Origin: Syngnathus acus | Lineage: Eukaryota; Chordata; Actinopteri; Syngnathiformes; Syngnathidae | NCBI RefSeq assembly: GCF_901709675.1 | Contig: NC_051089.1 | Span: forward strand, 20,933,508 to 20,997,507 | Direction: 5' to 3' | Length of the DNA: 64,000 nucleotides | In this document: piece after piece, positions 1-11,368 of the stretch | Layout: each line of letters starts with the position of its first letter | Position numbering within the stretch: position 1 is the first letter of the stretch | Notes under the pieces: generated by a model | Database searches by the model: none | What the model was told of the DNA's origin: nothing | What the model saw: the letters and a program-made list of their open reading frames with translations, nothing else | Program-made: the position numbers and the translations under genes

Positions 1-3000
1 CCTTCTTTGTTTTGCTCTTCAACTTTTTTCATGGTTTTCAAAGAATTCTCTAAATGCAAAATGTGCTCTTGATATTTAATGCAGTTTTGTTGCAACTGAC
101 TTATTTCCTGATGCTTTTCTTTTAGAAGCTCTTGCAGTTCTTTATTGGTGTTTTTTGACCCCTCCTTTTCTCGCTGCACAGCCTTGAGTTTTTCCTCAAA
201 GTCTTGGATTAATTTTAGATGTCCATCCTGTTTTTCTTGGCAAAGTGTGTCATTCACCTCTTTGCTAATTGCAAGCTGGGAAGACAGCTGAATGTTTTGA
301 GCTTGCAAAGCACTGATGGATTCAGACAGTGAATCAATTCTTTTAGAATTGTTGAGGACCACAGTTTCCAGGTACTCGTTTTCATTTTTCACTCTGTCTG
401 ATGATTCTTGAACATTTTCTAGCTCCTCTTGCAGAAGACACTTATCATCTTCTAAAATTTTAACCTTCTCATTGAGACTAATTGTTTCTAGGATGTGCTG
501 ATTCATCATGGCTTGAAGCTCAATAATGGCATCCTCTTTTACTTGCAGCTGCACTTCATGACTACTGTGTATTTTTTCAAGTCTTTCAGAAAGAAATTTA
601 TTTTCTTTCAGTAAAACCTTATTGCTTTCAAGTTGAGCCATAAATTCAGCGTTCTGGGCCTCAATCTGGGTAATCAACAAATCTTTCTCACTTAATGTCT
701 CATCAAGTTTAAGTTGCACGTTCTTTGCGTGAGATTTTGATTCCATGCACTGTTTTGAATCACTACCATTTAGCTTTTCAGTCAGTTCTCTGTTTTTAAC
801 ATGCATATCTGCAATATTATCTTTGCAAGCCTCCAGTGAAGACTTCAGTTGTTGAATTTTGGCCTCGCAGTGCTGATTTTTGTTAGTCAGCTCAAATATT
901 GCTATCCTGTGGGTTTCAATGATTTCGACCAGTTCTTTTTTAATGGTGTCATTTTCTTGCTGCAGTTCTTCAATTATGTGCTGTTTCTCTTCTGAAAAAG
1001 TCTGCATTTTTTCTTTAAGTGTTTCATGTTCTTCCTCTACTTGTCTGGCTTGGCCGTGCATAAATACCATCTCAGTCTCACATTTGAGCAATTTTCGGAG
1101 GGCTTCCTGTCTATCACTTTTGGCTCCTTCCAAATGTTGTCTCATCTTGTCCATTTCAGTACCAACATTCTCATATGCTTGTAAAAGGGTCTCATAGTCT
1201 TGTTCAAGTTCTGAATGCCTTGATTTCCATTTGGTCAGCTCCTCCGTCTGAGAGTCTTTGAGAGATTCTAGCTGGCAGGAAAATGCTTGCTTGTGCTGTG
1301 TGATATTCTCTATGGTTTGCTTCAAGCTTTCACATGCGTCTGATAGACTACAATTGTCATTAAGGACACGATCAACTTCAGAGCTTAGCTTCTCTTTATC
1401 AGTGTTAACAGATTTCATATCTATTTCAAGGACTACATTTTGTTGTTTTAGCCTTGAAAATGAGGATTCTAGGGCAAGGCATTCAACTTCTTTGGCATTG
1501 ATTTTTGATGACAGATTTCCAACTTGTTCTTTCAATGATGCATTTTCCTTCATGAGTTCTTTCCTTGAGACTAAAGCTGCTTGAAGTTTCTTAGTTAGTA
1601 GGGTCATTTTATTATGATTATCCTGATTATTTACTTTGCCACAATCTTCTTGAGATTGATGAAGTTGGTCAATTTCCCTTTTCATGCTCATAGTGGAAAT
1701 GTCATGGTTTTTACTTATCTGCTGCAATTGTAGTTGAAGTGCAGCAATCAGCTCATCCTTTTCTGATATTGCAGACTTATCTTCATGTTTTGGAACTGTT
1801 TTTAAGTCTTCAGCACATCTGTCAACAGTGTTTACTGCATCTTTATTTACATGTTCTTCCTTGATGGACACTTCAGCAATCTCTTCATACATCAGCTCTT
1901 TGACATGCTTGCACTGGTTCAGCTGAGTATGGAGCGTGTCTAACTCTATCTTGAGTTCATCAATTAGTCTCAAGGCATTTACATTGTCTATATTCAACGA
2001 TACCAAATTTGTTTCTTTTTCAGTGTAATCTAACTGTGGTTTTTCAAGCATACTCGTCAAACTGGACTCCTTCTCACACAGCCGTTGCTGTGCCTCTGCC
2101 AAAACTCTCTGGATGGTTGACACTTGATCCAAATGAGTCTTGTTTTCTTCCATTGAATCTTGAAACTTTACTTTATTTGTTTTCAGCTGACCTTGCTCTA
2201 TTATCCTGTCAGGTTGGGAATTAGAAGCCTGAGTCTCTGATTTTTCCTCCATCAAGATGAGAGCCTTGTCTTTAATTTCCAATTGGGTTTGCAATTTTGA
2301 ATGGCACTCTCTCTCGCTCTCTGCCAGAAAAATCTTTAAATCTTGCACAGTTTCATCCTTCTCCTGAACAAGCTCTCTTAAAATCTTTAATTCATCCAAA
2401 TTAGACAATGAGGTTCTCTGGAGTTGCTCCAGTTCGCCAAGACTCTCATTATATTTGAACTGGATGGCAGTGAGCTCATTTGGCTGCTGACAGTGTTGCT
2501 TCAAGAGTGCCTTATAGTTATCTTTCAGTTCATTTAATTCTTTGGTTAACTGTTTCTCATTTTCTTGAGCTCTCTGTAGAGTCTCTTTACGTGCTAGTAA
2601 TGCAGCCTGGATCTTTTTTTGCAGCAGTGCCTTTTCTTGCTTCATTTGTGCAAGCTTGTTCTCTAACACATCAGCATTATCATTGGGGAAAGCTTTGTCT
2701 TTAGACAGATTTTTATGTCCTGTGATTTTATTCTGATGCTCTTCCACATATTCTATCAGTCTCTTTTCTTGTTCAAAACTATTCTGTTGCTCAGCAGCAC
2801 ATGCCTGAAGATGTTGGATTTGGACACATTTCTCATTGAGTTGTTGCAATATTTCTGTCAAGCAACTCTCTGTTTTGCTTTCTGACGAGTGAAAAAAGTT
2901 TTTTTCAGATTCAAGTTGCTCAGCAAGTTCTTCAGTTTGCATTTTGTGATAATGGATCTCCCTTTCTTTACCAAAGCATTCCTTTTCAAGGAAAGAAATC

Positions 3001-6000
3001 CTTTCATCAAGCACTTTTGCTGCAGACTGAGCTTGTGTTGTGGTTTCCACTAATTTGTCTTGTAAACATGAAATATCATTGTTAAGATCGTCACATTTTT
3101 TTTCAGACTCTTCATTTTTTTTCAACAGATCCTTTCGAATAATGAGAGACACTTGAAGTTTTTTCTTCACTGTATCTTTTTCTTTAGAAATGTTTGCTAT
3201 CTCACATTTTAGGTCACTGTTTTGTTTTAGCAGCTCAAGTTTTTCTGAGTTCTTAATTTCATTCTCCCTTAGGGTACATGAATTATGTTCTTCTAGCTGG
3301 AGGAAAATCTCCTCATACTGCTTAATGGATGTGTCGTAATCTTGTTGTATAATCGCTAGTTGTTTTGATAAATGGTCATTTTCCTCACCAAGTTTCACTC
3401 TTTCATTTAAGGCAGACTCCATGACTTGGGAAATTGTTGCATCCTTTTCTTTTAACTGCTGACTAAGCCCAATAAGTAATTCTTTTTGCTGACTTATCTG
3501 AATGGTCATGGAGTTGATTTGATCATCTTTTATTTTAAGTTCCCCGTGTAAAGACAAGTGTTTCAGAGAAGCTTCTGGCGATTTGTCTTCCTCAGTCTTC
3601 AGCTGAGTTTGTAAATTCTCTATTGTCTTCTGTAAAACAAACATTTCTTGACTTTTTTCATAATTACTCTTATTTTCTTCATCAAGGGCAGCTTGCATTT
3701 TTTGAAAATCTGCTATAGTAGTATCAAACTTGTTTTTCAAAGCATCTACCTCAGAGTAAAGAATGGCTTCAACTTGTTTTATCATTTGATGCAAATGTGA
3801 TTTGTCCTCATGCGAAGTGACGGATATGGCGTCAGCACCACTGAATTTTGCTACAAGCTGTTCTAACTCAAGTTCCACAGCCTTAAGAGCCTGCTGCAAA
3901 GTTTTGTTCTCGTTATCCTTTTCCTTGACTAATGCCATGACCTTTTCAAGTTGTATCCTAGAGGTTGATGCCTCAAATTCTCTTGCACTGAGAAGATCAG
4001 AACCTTTTTTAATAGCGGAGAATGCTTCAGCCAGTTTGTCTTGCAAATTGTCTAGGTCCTGTTTCAAAGCATTTACCTTCACATCTTTAGATGAAATTTC
4101 ATTTTCAACATGATTCAATTGTTCTACAAGTAGTGCCTTATCATGTTTTTCTCTATCTAGGACAAGCAGCCACTCTTTTTCAGTGTCCTGCAGCATTTGG
4201 TCCATCTTATGAATACTATCTTTCAATTGAGAAATTTCCTCATCTTGAGCACTAACCTTGGTTTGGAGGCTCTCCTTGTCATACACCATTTGCTGGATGC
4301 TTTCACTTATGCTGCTGGACTGCTGCTCCAACTGAACCTTGGGGTCCCCCTTGGATTCACAAATTTGATGATGTAGCTTCTCCAGCCCTTCCTTTTCTGC
4401 AAGAAGTTTCCTAATATCCTCAACTAAGTGTATATTTTCATTGTTGACAGCTGTGAGGGCGCTGTGGTGCTCTTTTCTTGACAAACTAATCTCTTCATTC
4501 AGCTTCTTATTTTGCAGTTCTAGTTTCTGCATTTCAGAAATAAGATCAGATGTATGTTTGGCTTGGGCTGTGTACTGATTGTTAATTGCATGTAAAGCCA
4601 TTTCTCTCTGTTCCAGGTTCTCTGTCAATGCATTCATTTGGCCCACAACTTGAAGATGTTGAGCTCTTAGTTTTTCAATTTCAACAGTCAAATGAGAGAC
4701 ATTTGCTTGATGAGAGGCAAATGCTTCATCCTTTTCTTTTGACAACTTGGAATTCAGGTTCTGTGTCTTCTCAAGTTTATTTTGGATTAAGGAAAGCTCA
4801 TTTCTCAAAGTTTCTATGGTGGTCTTTGCTGTGTTGTGTTCATCTGATAAAGTCTTTAGGCTCAACACTTCATCAGTCCTTTGGGACAGCTCCTTTCTCA
4901 TATCCTGCAAATCCTCCAAATTGGCTGCATATTTTTCTTGCAGGTTAATGAGGGCACTTTGTTTTTCTTCAGCTGATGTTTTGTGGTTGGAAGCATCCGA
5001 TGACAGTATCTGTATTTGATTTTGTAATTGTGACATTAACTCTGTGCTTTCGACAAACTGACCTTTGAAAAGCAAGAACTCATCGGCCGTTCTCTGTAAA
5101 CCTTGAAGAGACTGTGACTGGTCCATAAGACGAAAGTCTCGTTCTTCCAAGGCTTTTTGAAGATTTTTTGTTTCTACTATCTGCATTTGGAGGATGCTCT
5201 TAATCTTAAAAGACTCTTCTTCAAGGTGTGAAAGCTTTTCTTTTAAGATCTCACACTCTTTTTCTTTGTCTTGAAGACTAACATTCAAATTTTCATTCAC
5301 AAGCGTGACATTTCTTTGATCTTCAAGACTAGGCTGCTCTTTTTTCTCTAATATATTTTTTAAAGTTGTTGATTCTGAGGTAAGACTGTGGATTTGACCT
5401 CTAAATTTGCAGACAGAATCTCCAAGGTCTGTAACTTGGACTTTCAAACTAAACATTTCATTATCTTTCAGTTTCAACTGCTCCTCCTGCTCAGATATCC
5501 TACTTTCAAGTTCTTTCAGGGAATCATCTTTATCTTGGATGGTTAAATTAAGATGTTCCTTTTCTGACTGTGTAGTTTTGAGCTGGAGTTCACTTTCATT
5601 AACTGCTTTTTTTAGATGTGCAAGTTCTTCATGTGCTTTGGAAAGCTCTACACAAGATTTCTGAAGCTCAGATTTCAAGCTTACATTCTGATCATTTAGG
5701 GCTTGAATTGCATCTTTTAAATCAGTTACCTCAGCTTTCATCAGTTCATTCTCTTGTCTTAGTTGACAATTTTCAAAAGTAAGCGTCTCCACAGAATCCT
5801 TGAGATTGGTAATTTCAATCTGCATCTCTTCTACGCTGTTATTCATGGCTGCGAGCTGACTCTCAAGTTTGATCATGGATTGAGTACGTTCATTGAGCTC
5901 TTCTTGCTGGTTTTCAAAATCATTTGTTAGGTCTTTTAACATGTGGTCCTTTTGTTCTAACTGTTGCTTTGTCTCTAAGCTTTCTTGCCTGACTGACTCA

Positions 6001-8723
6001 ACCTCACACTGCATTTGCAACACAAGGTCCTTCTGGAGCATGACTTCATTGTGGTGAACAATACATTCATCTGATTTTTGCTGAAGCATTGTGTCCTTCT
6101 CCATTAGCCCTGTCTTTAGGACGGAGCCCTGTTCTTGAAGCATAGAGATGGTGTCCTGCAATTGCAGTTGTTGGATATGCTGGGCTTCTAAGAGTGATTT
6201 TCTTTCTAACAGGGTTTCTTCTTTCTCAACCATAGAGAGTTTCAACTGATTTATCTGAATTTTTAGGTCATTTACTTGCTCTTGCAATGTTTGAATCTGT
6301 TGTTCCCTTTCACTCAGTGTTTTTGAAAGGGTATTACATTCATTTGTTTTCTCAAGCAAACATACTTTGTTAGAGATTTCCCTTTCCTGGATGACCTGTT
6401 TTGTGTTACTTACGGAATCAATAAGATCATTTCTTTCATTCAGAAGATCATTGATTATCTTCTTATCATTTGTGTTTTGTTCCTCAAATTCAGATTTCTG
6501 TTTTCTGAGGAGACTAATCTCGGTTTTTAATTGACAAGCCAATGCATTGTTCTCTGACACCTCTTTTTGTAGTCGTTCATTATCTTCGGTTAGACTAGTT
6601 ACATTCATGCTAAAACTGGAGTTCTGCTCAAGAGTGGCTTTGAGTTCTGTATCAAGGTTTGAAATAATATGTGTTTTCTTGTCAAGTTCATTTTCTATGG
6701 ATTTTAAAACTGCATGAAGTTGTTGGCTTTCTGACATGATTGTGTGCATTTTACTTTTAAGGGTTCTCAGCTCGGTTTCCCTGGAGTTTGCTTCTGTTTT
6801 GAGTTTTCTGGATTTTTCTTTCATTTCATTGATTTCGTTTTTGAGAGCGTTCATATTATTGTTTGCATCATCAAAGTCATCTTTGTGTTTTTGGCAGTGC
6901 TGTGCCATACTTTTCATCATCATTTGTTTTTCTTCAAGATCCTTGCAAAACTGCGAGCGTTCCGTATTTAGTGATTCAACTTCCTCTTGGAGCTTACGTA
7001 CAGATTCCTTATGGAAAATAATCTCACTCTGCAAACCATGACACTCTTCCTGTTTTTCCTTCAAAGTTGAATCCTTCTCCAATAGCCCAGACTTCAGACT
7101 GCAATCTTGTGCTTGAAGAAGAGTCAATGTTTCTTTAAGTTGCATTTGATCAATTTTTCGGGCCTCCAGTTCTGCTTGAAGATCAGAGGCAACCTGGTGG
7201 TTCTTTTCTATGGTAACGCGCAACTCATCTGCCTCAGAAATGTGGCTCTGCAGTTGCCCTTGCAGTTGTGTGATGATGTCCTCCTTTTCCCTGAGTAACC
7301 GGTTGAGGTTACTACATTCTTTTGTTTTGGCCAGGACAACCTCATTGTTTGAGAATGTGTGTTGTTCAAGATCTTTTTTTAAATCAGTAGCTTGTAAAAT
7401 TAAATCTTCTTTATTTTTTTCTAATTCATGAATCATACTGCTGTTTTGGAAATATTGTGATTCTAATGTGGATAACTTTGCATGCAAAGAATCTCTTTCG
7501 AACTTGATTTCTGAAATTGTCGCAACCTTTTCAGTTACTTCTAATTCAAGTCTTTCATTTCCCTTTGTTAAGTTTTGTACTTGTCTCTTTAAATTGTTGT
7601 TAAGTTCGAGGACAGATGTAATCTTTTCATTAAATTGGTTTTCATTCAGATTCTGTACTTCAAGGTTTTCAGTGAGATTTATAAGCTTTTCTTGCAACTG
7701 TTCTTTCTCAGTCTCCATGTGTTTTAAGAGATCCTTCATTTTTGAGACATTTTCAATGTTGTTATCAAGTTCTTTGCGCAACTTCTTATTTTCAGATTCC
7801 CTGACCTGTAATTCTGCATTATAGCTCTGTCGCTCATCCTTTGCCTGTTCATCATTTGCCTTCAGTTGGTTTTCCAGCAATGTTATGATATCCTTATATT
7901 TCTCCGTCTCTTGTTGAACATTGTCCTTACTTTGTGCTCGTTCCTTTAATTCTTTGGACAACAGTTCCATGTCATGATTGAATTTTTCCACTTGGGATAG
8001 AAGTTTGTTCTTTTCATCCTTTATAGTTTTCAGTTCATTTTCATACATCTCTTCTTTTTGAAGAATATTTTTCTCATTGTTAGCATTTATTTCCTTGAGC
8101 CGCAACATGAGTTCATCAGACTCGTGTTGCCTTAGGTTAGCTAATTCCAGTTGTTCTTTTAGTGAAGAGATGAGTGTTTCACATCCAGAAAGCTGGACAT
8201 GATGGCTCACAGTTTGTTTCTGAGTTTGAGATCGGAGGTCCTGAATAGTTTGTTTATCCTCTTTGGCCTGTTTGATTAGTTGGTCCATCCCTGCTACTTT
8301 AGATTTGCTTTCTTCTTTGGCCTTGTCTAATTCCATCCTAACATCCTTTAGATTCTCAACAAGCCCTGTAATCTTGCTATTAAGCGATTGCTGATCTGCA
8401 GTCTGCGAATCGCTAATAACTGTGACCTCTCGACCTGCTTTTGTCAATGTATTTTCTACTTGAATCAAGTTTTCTTCCTTGAGTCGAAGCTCTTCTTTGA
8501 GAACTGTAACCTGTTCTGAATACTCCAACATGGTGGTGTTGAGTGCTTTGTCTTTTTCCAACAGAGTATCTTTCAGACTATCAATCTCCCGTTCACAACT
8601 TTGAAGATCATGAATGAGTTGGGCCCTTTCTTCCAGGTGGGACGTGTTTAACTTGTCTAATTCCTCATTCGTTTGGTCAAGCTCAGTTTGTAATGTGTCT
8701 ATGATGATGTCTTGCTTCTGACT
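1..8723 (-). CDS. golgb1: golgb1 (giantin), giant coiled-coil exon, partial at left edge
   Basis: Giantin is a very long Golgi rod protein, tail-anchored in the membrane, that tethers COPI vesicles and holds cisternae together. The minus-strand frame is set at 8723 by a cag acceptor and is the same frame read at base 3-5, so at least 2,907 codons are read with no net shift; lines I translated at several places had no stop. The product is Glu/Lys/Gln/Leu-rich heptad coiled coil with almost no Pro. Identification rests on three giantin-type blocks, KKLQVSLIIRKDLLKK (about 3126-3175), KKIQAALLARKETLQR (about 2570-2620) and KKLQAALVSRKELMKEN (about 1545-1605), and on NKELQELLKEKHQE near the left edge. 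These match blocks I recall in the same order from mammalian giantin. No membrane anchor is reached. Other long golgins lack these blocks. Exon size and rod length exceed what I recall for the human gene. Confidence 0.88.
6060..6370 (-). repeat. golgb1: giantin internal protein repeat, copy 2
   Basis: This coding stretch aligns without gaps to 7038-7348. Two anchors, an acattc motif (6336 and 7314) and ccttctcca (6095 and 7073), are both exactly 978 nt (326 codons) apart. Shared residues include SN-----L-KT-EC--L and LK-G--EKD--L--K--EC. Over about 128 aligned residues I count roughly one third identical. It looks like an old in-frame duplication within the rod. Confidence 0.7.
7038..7348 (-). 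repeat. golgb1: giantin internal protein repeat, copy 1
   Basis: Partner of 6060-6370, displaced by exactly 326 codons with no gap across the aligned part. Because it is in frame and an exact codon multiple, the heptad phase could be kept after duplication. Confidence 0.7.
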
Positions 8724-8861
8724 CTGCAAAATAAACAAATAAATCAAACTTTTAGGTAAGACTGGGTAATTTCTACTTTATTTCACCAATAAAAGAGAAA
8801 TGGAAACTTGGCAAAATTGGTTAAATATATCTAAAAAGAGATAGATTAGAGAGAAGCGCAC
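8724..8861 (-). other. golgb1: golgb1 short intron
   Basis: A 138-bp intron. On the minus strand it starts with gtgcgc after exon 8862-8966 and ends in tttgcag before the giant exon. It is AT-rich and contains no recognisable element, unlike the other introns here. Confidence 0.8.
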
Positions 8862-8966
8862 CTTGTCTCTCAGCTCACTCAGCCTCTGTGTGACATCAGT
8901 GACTTCTGCTTTTAACTCAGAGCAGAGCTTCTCTGAGTTACTGCTTTTCTTGGAAACATTCTCAAG
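8862..8966 (-). CDS. golgb1: golgb1 exon, 105 bp
   Basis: This exon encodes 35 coiled-coil residues starting LENVSKKSSNSEK and ending LSELRDK. On the minus strand it follows a tactcag acceptor and is followed by a gtgcgc donor. It begins and ends between codons (phase 0), so it joins the TEQA end of exon 15320-15488 and the SQKQD start of the giant exon without any shift. The length is a multiple of three, so skipping it would keep the frame. It belongs to the N-terminal half of the rod. Confidence 0.85.
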
Positions 8967-9604
8967 CTGAGTACAAGAAATAAGAGAATTAGACTAATTA
9001 ATATCAAGCCAACAACACTAATACTGCCTAAAGCTGGGCATACATTGTCATAAGAAGTCGTTTAAAAAGGGACATACTATGAAAAATTTAATTTGAATTT
9101 GCTTTTAAACAAATACTTGAGTGTGATTTGAAATTTGAAATTAAAGAACCACGTAAAGTTTATCTGCCAAATTGAAAATGTGTCATGAGCAAGCCCTTCT
9201 CTGTTTCTGCACCACTGTTACGAAACAGCTAAGTTAAATGACTTAATTTTACCCAATGGATTGCCATAAACACCTCATGTCACCTTTTGAGGATACCCAA
9301 CAATACCCAACCAGACGTTTTGCCGCTATCCCACTGAGGGGTGAACAATTGCTGAAGGTTGCAAAATGAACGTTCACAATCACAAATGTTTACAAAATAT
9401 TTGCCAGATATTTGCCAAAAGTTTTTGTAGTTTTTTTTGTTGCAAGAAAATATTAAATACGTTCAAAATTCCCTTGGAAGAAGAAAAGTACAGTATAATT
9501 AATGTCTGGTGACCAAATGGCAAAACTTTGAGAAATGAAACGAAACCTGACAAAGGCAACATTTGCAAGCACTAACAATTGCCCACCACTCTGTGGGATA
9601 GGGG
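8967..9604. other. golgb1 intron, no recognisable element
   Basis: AT-rich intronic DNA between the 105-bp exon and the first LINE piece. Short ORFs here, such as a 62-codon minus-strand one at 9380-9568, have no family features. I see no RNA gene or transposon ends. Confidence 0.6.
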
Positions 9605-9667
9605 TTTAAAATGTGTGTGTTGAACAGCCTGCCGGAGAACCTCAGGGCTACAGAGAACGTTTATGTT
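9605..9667 (+). mobile_element. LINE 3' fragment, left part, split by an L2 insertion
   Basis: The stretch reads LNSLPENLRATENVYV, typical of the extreme C-terminus of fish L2/CR1-type LINE ORF2. The reading resumes at 11004-11057 with KNSLKTYIFRRTF. The sequence TTATGTT at the right end (9661-9667) is repeated at 11004-11010, which marks it as the target of the L2 insertion between the two parts. Confidence 0.6.
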
Positions 9668-9736
9668 CACTCACACTGTCACCTCCGGTGTCCCCCAGGG
9701 ATCTGTACTCGGTCCTACCCTCTTCACTCTCTACAT

Positions 9737-9949
9737 CAGGGGTCACCAACTCCGGTCCTCAAGGGCGCCAATCCAGCCTGTTTTAGATGTATCCCCCCTG
9801 CAACACACCTGATTCAAATAATCAGGATCGCTATCAGCCTTAATAGAGCTTGCTGATGAGCTGATCATTTGAATCAGGTGTGTTGTTGCAGGGCTGCACC
9901 TAAAACAGGCTGGATAGGCGCCCTTGAGGACCGGAGTTGGTGACCCCTG
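9737..9949. mobile_element. hAT-type MITE, 213 bp
   Basis: The element is nearly palindromic. It begins CAGGGGTCACCAACTCC and ends with the reverse complement. The 8-bp sequence CTCTACAT flanks it on both sides (9729-9736 and 9950-9957), which is the hAT target-duplication length. It has no coding capacity. Its insertion into the L2 reverse transcriptase dates it as younger than that LINE. Confidence 0.88.
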
Positions 9950-9957
9950 CTCTACAT

Positions 9958-10867
9958 ACTACCCCTCGGCAATATAATCAGGAAGTTCGGCATCTCATAT
10001 CATTGTTATGCGGACGACACCCAGCTATACCTCAAACTTGACCCCCCGCCCTCCATAACCCAGCCTTCTCCATCTCCCTCATCCATCCTCTCCCTGTGTC
10101 TGGAGGAGATAAAGGCGTGGATGAATCTCAGCTTCCTGCAAGTTAACAGTGACAAAACCCAAGCCATGTTAATTGGCACTCCCCATCAGATCCATACCTG
10201 CCCAATAACAAGCATCTTATTCGCCGGTCTCACTATTCCCCTCTCAGCCACTGTCACCAACCTGGGTGTGAAACTGGACCCTCAACTCAACCTTGAGTCA
10301 CACATAAAACACATCTGCAAAACCTCCTTCTTCCACCTCAGAAATATTTCCAAACTCCGCCCCACACTTACCCTGACGGATGCTGAGAAACTTGTCCACG
10401 CCTTTGTCTCCTCAAGGCTAGACTATTGTAACGCACTCCTCATCGGGATCCCTAGCAAGAGCCTCCAGAGGCTTCAGTACATTCAAAACAGCGCTGCTAG
10501 GATCCTGATGAGGGTGCGGAAAAGCAATCACATCACACCCATCCTCCGTTCTCTGCACTGGCTCCCCATCAAATTCCGAATTGATTATAAGATCGCCCTC
10601 CTCACTCACCATTGTATCCTCGGACATGCTCCCCCATACCTCAAAGAACTCCTTGCCCCAAAACCTGCCACCCGAAGCCTCCGCTCATCCAATTCACACC
10701 TTCTCCACGTTCCGAAAACCAAGCTGCGCACCATGGGCGACCGGGCCTTCTGCCATACAGCCCCTACACTGTGGAACTCCCTCCCCGACCACCTAAGAGC
10801 ACCCCAATCCACTGACTCTTTCAAAACTGGACTTAAAACTCACCTCTTTACCTTAGCATTTCCGTAA
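9958..10867 (+). pseudogene. L2-like LINE ORF2, C-terminal reverse transcriptase
   Basis: After the MITE the frame stays open to a stop at 10865-10867. Visible are the catalytic YADD motif within [11 protein letters not shown], the thumb-region motif [10 protein letters not shown], the Cys-rich RLDYCNALL block and the terminal [14 protein letters not shown] block common to L2-clade ORF2 proteins. The N-terminal endonuclease and early RT blocks are missing and a MITE cuts the motif region, so no active protein can be made. The first in-frame Met is at 10121, giving 248 codons. Confidence 0.8.
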
Positions 10868-11055
10868 TTTCTCTCATATCTTGGTTGTCGTCCAGTTGTT
10901 TTACACTTGTCCTTGTTTTGTTTTCTTGTTTTTTATCTGCCATGTAGCACTTTGAGATTCCCCCGAATGTAAAGTGCGTTATAAATATAATTTATTATTA
11001 TTATTATGTTTAAGAACAGCCTCAAGACCTACATTTTTAGACGAACTTTCAACTA

Positions 11056-11073
11056 ATACAGTGGGGCAAAATA
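11056..11073. mobile_element. Tc1-like transposon end fragment (left part)
   Basis: The sequence TACAGTGGGGCAAAA followed by TA is the tip of a common fish Tc1-family element. Its continuation, gtatttagtcagccaccaa, lies at 13585 beyond an inserted second transposon. The split shows the fragment was already in place when the 11074-13582 element inserted at its TA. Confidence 0.7.
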
Positions 11074-11368
11074 CACTGCTCAAAAAAATTAAAGGAACAG
11101 TTTTTTATCAGGGTATGGCATGAATTCAATTAGAATTTTCTGTTAAGATTTTGGTCAGGTACGTGGCAGAAGGGGTTGTTAATCAGTTTCAGCTGCATTG
11201 GTGTTGATGGAATTAACAACAGGTGCACTAGAGGGGAATCAACGAGATGGTCCCCAAAACAGGACTGGTTTTGCAGGTGGAGGCCATTTCAAGTTCCTCC
11301 GTCTTGATCTTTTTTAACTGTTTTTCCACAAGTGTTGGCTTTAGCTAGTCATTATCACGACTGGGAGC

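Larger units (their letters stand above)
9668..11003 (+). mobile_element. 5'-truncated L2-like LINE
   Basis: This non-LTR retrotransposon fragment is flanked by the 7-bp direct repeat TTATGTT (9661-9667, 11004-11010). It begins inside the reverse-transcriptase domain with SGVPQGSVLGPTLF and ends in a run of TTA units after ataaatataa, the usual 3' end of fish L2 elements. A hAT-type miniature element has inserted at 9737-9949 and splits the RT. A second copy at 48615-49946 reflects the large duplication. Confidence 0.8.

Noticed and set aside
880-7824. Plus-strand ORFs of 60-120 codons across the giant exon
   Set aside because: They are antisense shadows of the golgb1 coding frame; their Ser/Phe/Leu-rich composition is the reverse complement of Glu/Lys/Gln-rich coiled coil.
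9380-9568. 62-codon minus-strand ORF as an extra golgb1 exon
   Set aside because: No splice-compatible placement is needed: exons 15320-15488 and 8862-8966 already join in phase, and the ORF is not coiled-coil-like.
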